Shown here: piece after piece, positions 1 to 5,662 of the stretch | Layout of the letters: each line of letters starts with the position of its first letter | How positions within the stretch are numbered: the stretch's first letter is position 1 | Assembly: GCA_029261375.1 (NCBI GenBank) | Contig: JAJDBL010000092.1 | Span: forward strand, 1-5,888 | Length of the DNA: 5,888 nucleotides | Origin: Nitrospirales bacterium | GTDB lineage: Bacteria > Nitrospirota > Nitrospiria > Nitrospirales > UBA2166 | Direction of reading: 5' to 3' | Made by a program: the position numbers and the translations under genes | Notes under the pieces: generated by a model | The model's database searches: none | What the model was told of the DNA's origin: nothing | The model's input: the letters and a program-made list of their open reading frames with translations, nothing else

Positions 1-1214
1 GTCATCATCCCCTTCGTTCGCAGCCCAGCGATTGCCAATGCCATCGCAACACGGTGGTCGCCATAACTCTTACACGTTGTTCCGTGTAGTGTTGGGTGTC
101 CGTGTATGACCAGTCCATCAGGGAGTTCTTCAACAGTACTGCCAATACCGCGAAGTGCTTCAGCCATGGTGGCAATGCGGTCACTTTCTTTCACTCGAAG
201 TTCCTGCATCCCCCTGATCTGTGTTCGTCCATTGGCAAAGGCTGCGGCTATACAAAGGATAGGAAACTCGTCGATCGCGCGGAGCATATCTGTTGGATCG
301 ACGTCAACGCCTTCTAGGGGAGAAGAGTGCACGTGAAGATCTCCTATAGATTCTCCAGATTCATCGCGAAGATTTGATGTTTCTATCCATCCGCCCATCT
401 GGCGAAGGATGTTGAGAAGTCCTATCCGAGTATTATTGACCCCAACATTGCGAAGTATGATGCGTGAGTTTGAAACCAGAAGTCCGGCGACGATAAAGAA
501 GGCTGCAGAGGAGAAATCACCCGGGACGACGAGCTCTCGCGGATGGAGTCGTGACGAGTATACGCTGGTGTTTGTTTCGCTCTCGCAATGAAGTTTTGCT
601 CCGAAGTGGCGCAAGAGTCGTTCCGTGTGGTCTCTTGATTGTGCCGGCTCATGGAAGGTCGTTTCGCCTTCGGCAAAAAGACCTGCGATTAAGACCGCTG
701 ATTTGACTTGCGCGCTCGCAATTGGAGAGTTGTACGAGGTGGCCTTCAAACGACGTCCAGATATCGAAAGTGGAGCAAGTTCGCCGCCCCTGCGCCCAGC
801 GATTTCAGCTGACATTGCTCGCAATGGGTTTGTGATTCGACCCATTGGTCGTCCTCGGAGCGAGTGGTCTCCGGTTAGTATTGAGAAAAATTCTTGTCCA
901 GAGAGCAAGCCGATGAGAAGGCGCATGGTGGTTCCTGAGTTCCCACAGTCGATGACTTGATCTGGCTCAGAAAATCCCCGTAAGCCTCTACCTTCCACTC
1001 GCAGTACCGTCTCAGCAATTTGAATCTGAATTCCAAGGGCCCGCATCGCGTGAATGGTTCGGAAGCAATCTTCGCCGCCGCAGTATCCTGTGATCGTACA
1101 GGGCCCGTCTGCCATTGCACTGAATATCACCGCTCTATGTGTGACAGACTTATCCCCAGGTACGGCTATCTCACCCGTAAGCGACTCTACTGCGTTGAGG
1201 GTGAGATTTGACAT
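1..1214 (-). CDS. aroA: 3-phosphoshikimate 1-carboxyvinyltransferase (EPSP synthase), C-terminus cut by window edge
   Basis: Cytosolic enzyme that transfers the enolpyruvyl group of PEP to shikimate-3-phosphate, the sixth shikimate-pathway step. I translated the minus strand by hand: 404 codons stay open to the left edge. The family is about 430 residues, so only the last few tens are missing. Visible motifs are PGDKS with K22, S23 and R27; GNSGTTMR (91-98); RPMGR (122-126); SAQVKS (167-172); RDHTE (194-198); PGDFSSAAF (231-239); catalytic D315 in DEFP; LRVKESDR (339-346) with E343; and GDHR (385-388). RPMGR, SAQVK and RDHTE resemble class II (Bacillus/CP4-type) enzymes rather than the E. coli class; many class II members are known to be less glyphosate-sensitive, which is not testable here. 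The loop keeps Gly94, unlike the Ala of CP4. The start ATG overlaps the tyrA stop by one base (TAATG), so translation is probably coupled. All catalytic residues within the window are present. Confidence 0.97.
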   Translation of the reverse strand, partial: MSNLTLNAVESLTGEIAVPGDKSVTHRAVIFSAMADGPCTITGYCGGEDCFRTIHAMRALGIQIQIAETVLRVEGRGLRGFSEPDQVIDCGNSGTTMRLLIGLLSGQEFFSILTGDHSLRGRPMGRITNPLRAMSAEIAGRRGGELAPLSISGRRLKATSYNSPIASAQVKSAVLIAGLFAEGETTFHEPAQSRDHTERLLRHFGAKLHCESETNTSVYSSRLHPRELVVPGDFSSAAFFIVAGLLVSNSRIILRNVGVNNTRIGLLNILRQMGGWIETSNLRDESGESIGDLHVHSSPLEGVDVDPTDMLRAIDEFPILCIAAAFANGRTQIRGMQELRVKESDRIATMAEALRGIGSTVEELPDGLVIHGHPTLHGTTCKSYGDHRVAMALAIAGLRTKGMM

Positions 1215-2086
1215 TAACAGGCGTCGTCCCTGAGTTGTTTTGCCTTTGAAAATGCGCATTGGAGGGCGGCGCTGTCGCCTTGCTTAACGAGGTCAATAAG
1301 GCAGGCGATCTCCTGTTGGTAGGTCTCGAGCATGGAGACTAGATTATCCGCGTTTCGACAACAAATATCGCTCCATAGTGCAGGGGAGCTTGACGCGATG
1401 CGCGTCATATCCTTCAAACTGCGTGGCATAAACTTCCCGAAATCAGCGTCAGAGAAACGCGTGTCATGGATTGCCGCGATGCTATTCAGCGTGGCATAGG
1501 CAATGACATGGGGCAGGTGGCTTAGAGCCCCGAAAATAATATCATGCTGTTTGGCTTCCATTGTGACAACCGTAGATCCCAGCGCTTCCCAAAAACTTGA
1601 GATTGTAGACAGTGCTTCCTGGTTTGTGCGGATTGTCGGCGTGATCACGCAGGGCATATTTTCGAAAAGATTAGAATGGCTATGTAGCGCGCTCGATTTT
1701 TCACTTCCTGCAATGGGATGGGTACCAATAAAATGAACGCGTGAAGGCAAGGCGGTTTCGATTTGCGTGACGACCGACTCTTTTACACTTCCAACATCTG
1801 TGAGAATGGCATCGTCGTCCATGGCGGAATGCAGACTGGTGACGATGTCGCGAAAGGTCCCGACCGGGGATGCAAGGATGACGAGCGCACACCCACGGAC
1901 AGCAGCGGTGAGATTTGTTTCGACCTGATCAATGGCCTGAATTGACCTCGCCTCTTCGAGGGCGATTCCGCTTGCATCCATACCAATTACAGCGTCAGCA
2001 ATGCCAGACGCTTTAATTGCTAGGCCTAGAGATCCTCCAATGAAGCCCGTGCCGATGATCGCGATTTTAGAGAAGTGTGGTCGCAT
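1214..2086 (-). CDS. tyrA: Prephenate/arogenate dehydrogenase
   Basis: Cytosolic NAD(P)-dependent oxidative decarboxylation of prephenate (or arogenate) toward tyrosine. The 290-residue protein begins with a Rossmann fold whose GTGFIGGS loop is at residues 12-19. Asp37 at the end of the second strand suggests NAD rather than NADP. The DVGSVK motif (97-102), HPIAGSEKS (123-131) with the family's catalytic His123, SHLPH (189-193) and the DMTRIASSSP segment (226-235) identify the family. It ends at the usual length for the stand-alone enzyme: no fused chorismate mutase and no C-terminal ACT domain, so no tyrosine-binding regulatory domain is visible. The start is well placed, six residues before the first strand; an in-frame TAG lies two codons upstream. 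Only AGGA, one base from the ATG, resembles a ribosome site, so reinitiation after the upstream small ORF is plausible. Prephenate versus arogenate preference cannot be decided by eye. Confidence 0.95.
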   Translation of the reverse strand: MRPHFSKIAIIGTGFIGGSLGLAIKASGIADAVIGMDASGIALEEARSIQAIDQVETNLTAAVRGCALVILASPVGTFRDIVTSLHSAMDDDAILTDVGSVKESVVTQIETALPSRVHFIGTHPIAGSEKSSALHSHSNLFENMPCVITPTIRTNQEALSTISSFWEALGSTVVTMEAKQHDIIFGALSHLPHVIAYATLNSIAAIHDTRFSDADFGKFMPRSLKDMTRIASSSPALWSDICCRNADNLVSMLETYQQEIACLIDLVKQGDSAALQCAFSKAKQLRDDAC

Positions 2087-2094
2087 ATCCTACA

Positions 2095-2235
2095 TTACAA
2101 GAACGCACACGGAAAAATTGAGACGTTCGGATTCGTAAAATCAATCACGTGACACCTCATCCAGACGGCGCAACCAAGGAGCCCATCTGCCGTGATTGCT
2201 GTGTCATAACCTGTCAATGCGGGACGTTCCTGCAT
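2095..2235 (-). CDS. Candidate 46-residue small protein filling the hisC-tyrA gap (unrecognised)
   Basis: I do not recognise this ORF. It starts with ATG one base after the hisC stop (TGA-G-ATG). It stays open for 46 codons and ends in TAA eight bases before the tyrA ATG, so it fills nearly the whole 150-bp gap in the same direction as its neighbours. The peptide begins MQERPALTGYD and has Cys22, Cys28 and Cys43, one Trp (25), a His29 next to Cys28 and a hydrophobic end (FPCAFL). There is no clear signal peptide or full-length transmembrane helix. Third-position base use looks mixed, like the neighbours. No strong Shine-Dalgarno is present, so it would depend on coupling to hisC. A chance ORF of this length is quite possible; the support is the near-exact fit between the two genes. 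No function is proposed. Confidence 0.33.
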   Translation of the reverse strand: MQERPALTGYDTAITADGLLGCAVWMRCHVIDFTNPNVSIFPCAFL

Positions 2236-2236
2236 C

Positions 2237-3349
2237 TCATGAGGTAGGGCCATGTTGCGCCACTGCCTTTACGCGACCAAGAACGTCACGAAGTGCGCGG
2301 AGGAAACGGTCGTTTTCGGCAGGCAATCCGACCGTTATCCGTAACATTGAATGCTCAATGTGACGGACAATGACTCCTAACCGTAACAGTTCGTCGAACA
2401 CTGTGTTTCCATCACGGAGCGTATCGACATAGACAAAGTTTGCTTCGGAACGCAAGAACGGGAGCCCTAGCTCAGCGAACGCGTTATAGAATAGCGCTTT
2501 GCCTTTGATGTTCATTGCGCGACTCGCTGCAAGATGCTCTTTGTCGTTGAGGGCTGCCAATGCAGCCTGCTGTGCCAACGTATTAGTATTAAACGGAAGT
2601 CTGATTCTATTCATGGCCTCCACGAGATATCCTGGAGCAATCGCGTAGCCGATTCTGAGTCCGGCTAAACCGTAGATTTTTGAGAATGTCCGAAGCACGA
2701 TGATCGGATATCCTTCTGATTGCAAAGCGACGCTATCGGGAAAGTCCGCATCGGTCACGTACTCTCCATAGGCTTCGTCGATGACCACGATCGTATTCGG
2801 CGGAATCTGAGTAAGAAATGAACGAATTTGCTTAGTAGTCACTGTCGTGCCAGTCGGGTTGTTCGGGTTACATATGAAAAACAATCGTGTCTTTGGGGTT
2901 ACTGCGTGAGTCATCGTTTCAAGGTCATAACAGTGGCTGGTGAGGGGGACTGTAATCACGTGACCGAGCGCGGAGCGGACCGTAGTTTCGTAGATTGAGA
3001 ACGAGGGAGTAGCGACAATCGCATCCTCGCCCGGTCCCATAATGGTTTTGACGATGAGTGCAATGAGTTCATCTGATCCATTACCGAGCAGAATTTGCTC
3101 ACTTGAAACGCCATGGCACTCAGCGAGAGCTAATCTAAGCTCAGATCCGCTTCCGTCCGGGTACCTGTGGAGAGTCGTGGTCCCCCCATCCAAAGCGGCC
3201 AACGCTTTGGGTGAAGGTCCGAGTGCATTCTCATTGGAGGCAAGTTTGATTGCTTGGCTGACGCCGTACTCGCGTTCGATGTCCTGGACACGTCTTCCGG
3301 GTATATAGGGACGAAGCGAGCTAATAGCAGGATGGAGGTTAATAGACAT
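2237..3349 (-). CDS. hisC: Histidinol-phosphate / aromatic aminotransferase (PLP, fold type I)
   Basis: PLP-dependent class I/II aminotransferase of the HisC family, 370 residues, the normal length. Landmarks in order: the N-terminal KLASNENALGPSP (35-47), RYPDGSG (62-68), GNGSDELI (89-96), NPNNPTGT (161-168), DEAYGEY (191-197), the PLP Schiff-base Lys224 in TFSKIYGLAGLRIGY (221-235) with phosphate-binding Arg232, SEANFVYVD (301-309), and Arg337 near the C-terminus, which binds the substrate carboxylate in this family. HisC converts imidazole-acetol phosphate to histidinol phosphate. Many family members also transaminate phenylpyruvate and 4-hydroxyphenylpyruvate, and the position between pheA and tyrA suggests that this aromatic role matters here. 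That is inference; no other his gene is in the window. No Shine-Dalgarno is seen before the ATG. The start is supported because the conserved N-terminal segment (PYIPGR, 14-19) follows closely. Confidence 0.95.
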   Translation of the reverse strand: MSINLHPAISSLRPYIPGRRVQDIEREYGVSQAIKLASNENALGPSPKALAALDGGTTTLHRYPDGSGSELRLALAECHGVSSEQILLGNGSDELIALIVKTIMGPGEDAIVATPSFSIYETTVRSALGHVITVPLTSHCYDLETMTHAVTPKTRLFFICNPNNPTGTTVTTKQIRSFLTQIPPNTIVVIDEAYGEYVTDADFPDSVALQSEGYPIIVLRTFSKIYGLAGLRIGYAIAPGYLVEAMNRIRLPFNTNTLAQQAALAALNDKEHLAASRAMNIKGKALFYNAFAELGLPFLRSEANFVYVDTLRDGNTVFDELLRLGVIVRHIEHSMLRITVGLPAENDRFLRALRDVLGRVKAVAQHGPTS

Positions 3350-3367
3350 AGTTGGTCAACGCGTGGT

Positions 3368-3381
3368 GCCAGGAGGCTGGC
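3368..3381 (-). repeat. Short hairpin in the pheA-hisC spacer
   Basis: In the 48-bp spacer the minus strand reads GCCAG-CCTC-CTGGC, a perfect 5-bp stem with a 4-base loop, ending 18 bases before the hisC start codon. No T-run follows, so it is not a standard intrinsic terminator. It could affect mRNA stability or hisC initiation, or be chance. The strand includes CCTCCT, the complement of a Shine-Dalgarno. Confidence 0.35.
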
Positions 3382-3397
3382 TCTCTCTGTGGAGTGC

Positions 3398-4474
3398 CTA
3401 AGTTTCCTCGGTGGGGTAGGAACCTAGTATTTTCATCCTGGTCGTTCGTGTCTTTAGTTCAGCTAACGTCTTCGTCATTGGCTCATCATCGATATGGCCC
3501 TCGATATCAAGGAAAACAACATTGTGTGTCGCGTTTGTGAGTGAGCGATGAAATGCGATGTTCGTTACACGGATTCCCTGGGAAGTAAATGGAGCAAATA
3601 GCTCGCTCAGCGCAGCCGGTTGATCTCGAGTCTCAATCATCAGTGAGGTTTTACTTTTCCGCGTACGCTGAGGCATTGTCTTCGACAACACAAGAAAATG
3701 AGTATAGTCATTGAGGCAATCTTCGATCTGATATCCTAAAACGTTAAGATTCCACCGAGACGCGGCGAGTTCTGATGCAATTGCGGCTGCCGTGGGGTTG
3801 TTCAAAGACCGTTCTGTCGCTTGCCCTGTGCTTGCCACATTGATCACGGGAACATGTGCAAGGTTTTCCCCCAGCCATTTTCGACACTGCTCAGTTACCT
3901 GAGGGTGTGCGTAGACTGTCGTAATGTCCTCTAATGTTGCGGATTTTGACACAAGGTGGTGTGTGATCTGTTGTGACACCTCGCCATAAATTGTTAGCGT
4001 TGTGTCACGGAGCATATTCCGTGTCCGGTTCGTCAGTCCTTCCGTTGAGTTTTCAATTGGGACGATACCAAAGTGTGCACCACCTCGTTCAACTTCGTGA
4101 AATACACCATCGATACTCCAGATTGCGACGTATTCAGCCGATGATCCTAATGTACGCAGTCCTGCTAAATGAGTAAACGTGCCTTCCGGGCCAAGGAAGG
4201 CCACTTTGACGGGGCTCTCGAGGCAAAGGGATGCCGACATAATCTCACGGAAGACATGGCGGATGGCTTCATTAGGATAGAGGCTATGATTATTCTGAAA
4301 TAAGCGCTCAAAGATTTCTGCTTCGCGACCGGCGGTGTGTAAATTGATACGTTCCCCATTTGCCTTTTTGATGACTCCAATTTCAACGACCGCCTTTGCC
4401 CTCCGAGAGAGTAGCTTCAGAATCTGGTCGTCTATTTCGTCGATTTCACATCTATACGGTTCGAGGGACTTCAT
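3398..4474 (-). CDS. pheA: Bifunctional chorismate mutase / prephenate dehydratase (P-protein) with ACT domain
   Basis: Converts chorismate to prephenate and then to phenylpyruvate, the committed phenylalanine branch. With the start at 4474 it is 358 residues, normal for P-proteins. Domain 1 (about 3-86) is AroQ chorismate mutase with R8, R25, K36, E51 and E77 at the active-site positions. Domain 2 (about 90-266) is prephenate dehydratase: FLGPEGTFTH, PIENSTEG (139-146), HPQ (190-192) and ASELAA. Domain 3 (about 274-354) is a C-terminal ACT domain. Two oddities stand out. The conserved TRF catalytic motif reads Thr258-His259-Phe260, and the Phe-binding motifs GAL and ESRP read AAL (287-289) and AFHR (307-310). 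An in-frame ATG at 4516 would add 14 residues (MCRILLKLLSNLSF). I prefer 4474 because homologues begin just before the LR-x-ID-x-ID helix. Neither start has a Shine-Dalgarno. First gene of the minus-strand cluster. Confidence 0.95.
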   Translation of the reverse strand: MKSLEPYRCEIDEIDDQILKLLSRRAKAVVEIGVIKKANGERINLHTAGREAEIFERLFQNNHSLYPNEAIRHVFREIMSASLCLESPVKVAFLGPEGTFTHLAGLRTLGSSAEYVAIWSIDGVFHEVERGGAHFGIVPIENSTEGLTNRTRNMLRDTTLTIYGEVSQQITHHLVSKSATLEDITTVYAHPQVTEQCRKWLGENLAHVPVINVASTGQATERSLNNPTAAAIASELAASRWNLNVLGYQIEDCLNDYTHFLVLSKTMPQRTRKSKTSLMIETRDQPAALSELFAPFTSQGIRVTNIAFHRSLTNATHNVVFLDIEGHIDDEPMTKTLAELKTRTTRMKILGSYPTEET

Positions 4475-4517
4475 AAAGGAGAGATTTGATAACAGTTTCA
4501 ATAAGATACGGCACATT

Positions 4518-4546
4518 ACGATACAACAATCGCCTTATGTTTGCAA
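4518..4546 (-). promoter_or_regulatory. Possible pheA promoter, proximal
   Basis: Minus strand TTGCAA (4546-4541), a 17-bp spacer, then TATCGT (4523-4518), each matching 4 of 6 sigma70 consensus bases. Transcription would begin near 4511, downstream of the ATG at 4516, which would fit translation from 4474. Weak matches of this quality also arise by chance. Confidence 0.25.
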
Positions 4547-4560
4547 GGAATCTGACGTTT

Positions 4561-4588
4561 GTTACACGTGGCGGGTTTTGAGCGCCAA
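4561..4588 (-). promoter_or_regulatory. Possible pheA promoter, distal
   Basis: Minus strand TTGGCG (4588-4583), a 16-bp spacer, then TGTAAC (4566-4561), each 4 of 6 to the sigma70 consensus. It would start transcription near 4554. It is an alternative to the proximal candidate, and the two cannot be ranked by eye. Confidence 0.22.
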
Positions 4589-4636
4589 ATACAGGAATTA
4601 GGTAATATTGACGCGTGCTTGGAAGTCTGATACCGT

Positions 4637-4666
4637 TTTACGCTAACGTAATAGTACGTGCATTAT
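4637..4666 (+). promoter_or_regulatory. Possible promoter for the M23 peptidase-bactofilin unit
   Basis: Plus strand TTTACG (4637-4642), an 18-bp spacer, then CATTAT (4661-4666), each 4 of 6 to sigma70. The start would be near 4673, giving a leader of about 16 bases that still contains the AGAAAGG ribosome site. An upstream TTGACG (4608-4613) has the better -35 hexamer but no good -10 at the right distance. Confidence 0.25.
4646..4659. repeat. Inverted repeat ACGTA-N4-TACGT in the divergent region
   Basis: A perfect 5-bp inverted repeat (ACGTA, ATAG, TACGT) lies in the spacer of the candidate plus-strand promoter. Its size and place would suit a small repressor half-site pair, but 5-bp arms are common by chance and no regulator gene is adjacent. 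Confidence 0.25.
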
Positions 4667-4688
4667 GTAGCCATCAGAGAAAGGCAAT

Positions 4689-5615
4689 ATGAGCCAACGA
4701 GAATCATATACGGTGATGGTTTTTAGGAATCACACCTCTCCTCCACGCCATTTTTCCGTCCAAAAGAAGACCGTGAAGACGGTGTTGATCTTGCTGGCAA
4801 TCTTTCTCTGTGCGCAGTGGTACTTTGTGTCCGAACACCTCGAGCAGCGCGAGAAGCTTGTGGAGTTAGCTGGTCTTAAATCAAAACTTGAAGTGACAAA
4901 ACGCGAGGCGTCGGCTGCCAATTCTGCGATAGAGAAACTGCGGTTTCAGCTTGCGAATATGAAGGAGCTCACGACGAAAGTTCGGGAAATGTTGGGTCTC
5001 CAGCAAGAAGGGTTTGGAGATACAATTTCAGGACAGGGCGGAGAAGATCTTTCCTTAGTGATTCCCGAGATTGAATTCCCCCCGATGACTGACTTGTCTA
5101 TGCTCAGTACCGCGAAAACAACCCTCCAGCAAGAATTAGCGTGGCTTAGTACTGATGCCAAGGTCGAGTATCGCGATCTCCGCGCTTTGGTAGAGACAGT
5201 TGAACAGCGTCGCGCGCGTTGGGAGTCTACCCCTGCGATTTGGCCTGTAAAGGGTTGGGTGACGTCAGACTTTGGGCCACGCCGATCACCGTTTACCGGA
5301 TTGCCCGCAAAACATCGTGGCATTGATATCCGTGCGAAGACTGGAACCCCCATCGTTGCATCTGCTGCGGGAACGGTTGTCCATCGCAAGCATGATAGTG
5401 GCTTCGGAAAGGTCGTGACCCTTGCCCACGGGTATGGGATTTCTACACGGTACGCGCACCTTCATACGATGGGAGTGAAAGTGGGGCAGAAAGTTAAGCG
5501 TGGTGAGGTTCTTGGGACGGTTGGCAATACTGGGCTTTCAACAGGCCCGCATTTGCATTATGAAGTGATCGTCAATAAAGCAAAAGTAAACCCGATGAAG
5601 TTCATTATTGAGTAG
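4689..5615 (+). CDS. Membrane-anchored M23 (LytM/lysostaphin-type) metallopeptidase
   Basis: Predicted peptidoglycan endopeptidase of 308 residues, anchored in the inner membrane and facing the periplasm. A basic cytoplasmic stretch (about 1-30) is followed by one transmembrane helix (about 31-48, TVLILLAIFL core), with no signal-peptidase site apparent. A coiled coil (about 50-102), a glycine/proline-rich linker (about 107-133) and a second helix (about 138-178) lead to the M23 domain (185-308). The M23 zinc ligands are His209 and Asp213 (HRGID) and His290 of HLH (288-290). His257 (YAHL) and His288 match the catalytic histidines of LytM. The full set suggests an active enzyme rather than an EnvC/NlpD-type activator. 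The ribosome site GAGAAAGG (4677-4684) lies 4 bases before the ATG. A bactofilin gene follows 47 bp later. Membrane M23 peptidases next to bactofilins (e.g. LmdC-BacA) work in cell-shape control, so that is the likely role here. The cleaved bond cannot be told from sequence. Confidence 0.93.
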   Translation: MSQRESYTVMVFRNHTSPPRHFSVQKKTVKTVLILLAIFLCAQWYFVSEHLEQREKLVELAGLKSKLEVTKREASAANSAIEKLRFQLANMKELTTKVREMLGLQQEGFGDTISGQGGEDLSLVIPEIEFPPMTDLSMLSTAKTTLQQELAWLSTDAKVEYRDLRALVETVEQRRARWESTPAIWPVKGWVTSDFGPRRSPFTGLPAKHRGIDIRAKTGTPIVASAAGTVVHRKHDSGFGKVVTLAHGYGISTRYAHLHTMGVKVGQKVKRGEVLGTVGNTGLSTGPHLHYEVIVNKAKVNPMKFIIE

Positions 5616-5623
5616 TATTCGTT

Positions 5624-5645
5624 TAAAGTAACGTATCTAAAGTAA
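5624..5645 (+). repeat. Tandem TAAAGTAA direct repeats before the bactofilin gene
   Basis: TAAAGTAA occurs at 5624-5631 and again at 5638-5645, 14 bp apart, in the 47-bp spacer between the M23 gene and the bactofilin gene. It might be a binding or processing site, or only AT-rich spacer sequence. No hairpin terminator is seen, so the two genes are probably co-transcribed. Confidence 0.3.
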
Positions 5646-5662
5646 TAGTTCTTGTATGTCGC

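Larger units (their letters stand above)
4475..4688. promoter_or_regulatory. Divergent control region between pheA and the M23 peptidase gene
   Basis: About 214 bp (172 bp if pheA starts at 4516) separates the two divergent units, so promoters for both must lie here. I see no gene in it with good support, no Phe-rich leader peptide and no terminator-antiterminator pair that would suggest attenuation of pheA. The specific promoter and inverted-repeat candidates are listed separately. Confidence 0.7.

Noticed and set aside
96..960. Several plus-strand ORFs of 60-111 codons opposite aroA
   Set aside because: They lie antisense to a fully conserved EPSP synthase frame and have no recognisable domains or ribosome sites; they are shadows of the real gene.
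2212..2217. Minus-strand TTGACA in the hisC-tyrA gap as a -35 for tyrA
   Set aside because: No acceptable -10 hexamer occurs 15-19 bases downstream.
2143..2964. AATCACGTGAC present twice (2143-2153 and 2954-2964), containing the TCACGTGA palindrome
   Set aside because: A few 11-base matches are expected by chance in a window this size, and one copy lies inside conserved hisC coding sequence.
4516..4516. ATG at 4516 as the pheA start
   Set aside because: The 14 extra residues do not match the family N-terminus, and one candidate promoter would start transcription downstream of it. Not fully excluded.
4486..4581. Plus-strand TTG ORF of 31 codons after a good AAAGGAGAG (4475-4483)
   Set aside because: The ribosome-site match is striking, but the ORF is short, starts with TTG, overlaps the pheA 5' end antisense and has no recognisable feature.
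4517..4688. Attenuator with an aromatic leader peptide upstream of pheA
   Set aside because: The short minus-strand ORFs here (e.g. MHVLLR) contain no run of Phe, Tyr or Trp, and no terminator stem with a U-run is present.
4946..5389. 147-codon minus-strand ORF opposite the M23 gene
   Set aside because: Antisense to a gene with a complete catalytic motif set; the composition is Arg/Ser-rich, as expected of a shadow frame.
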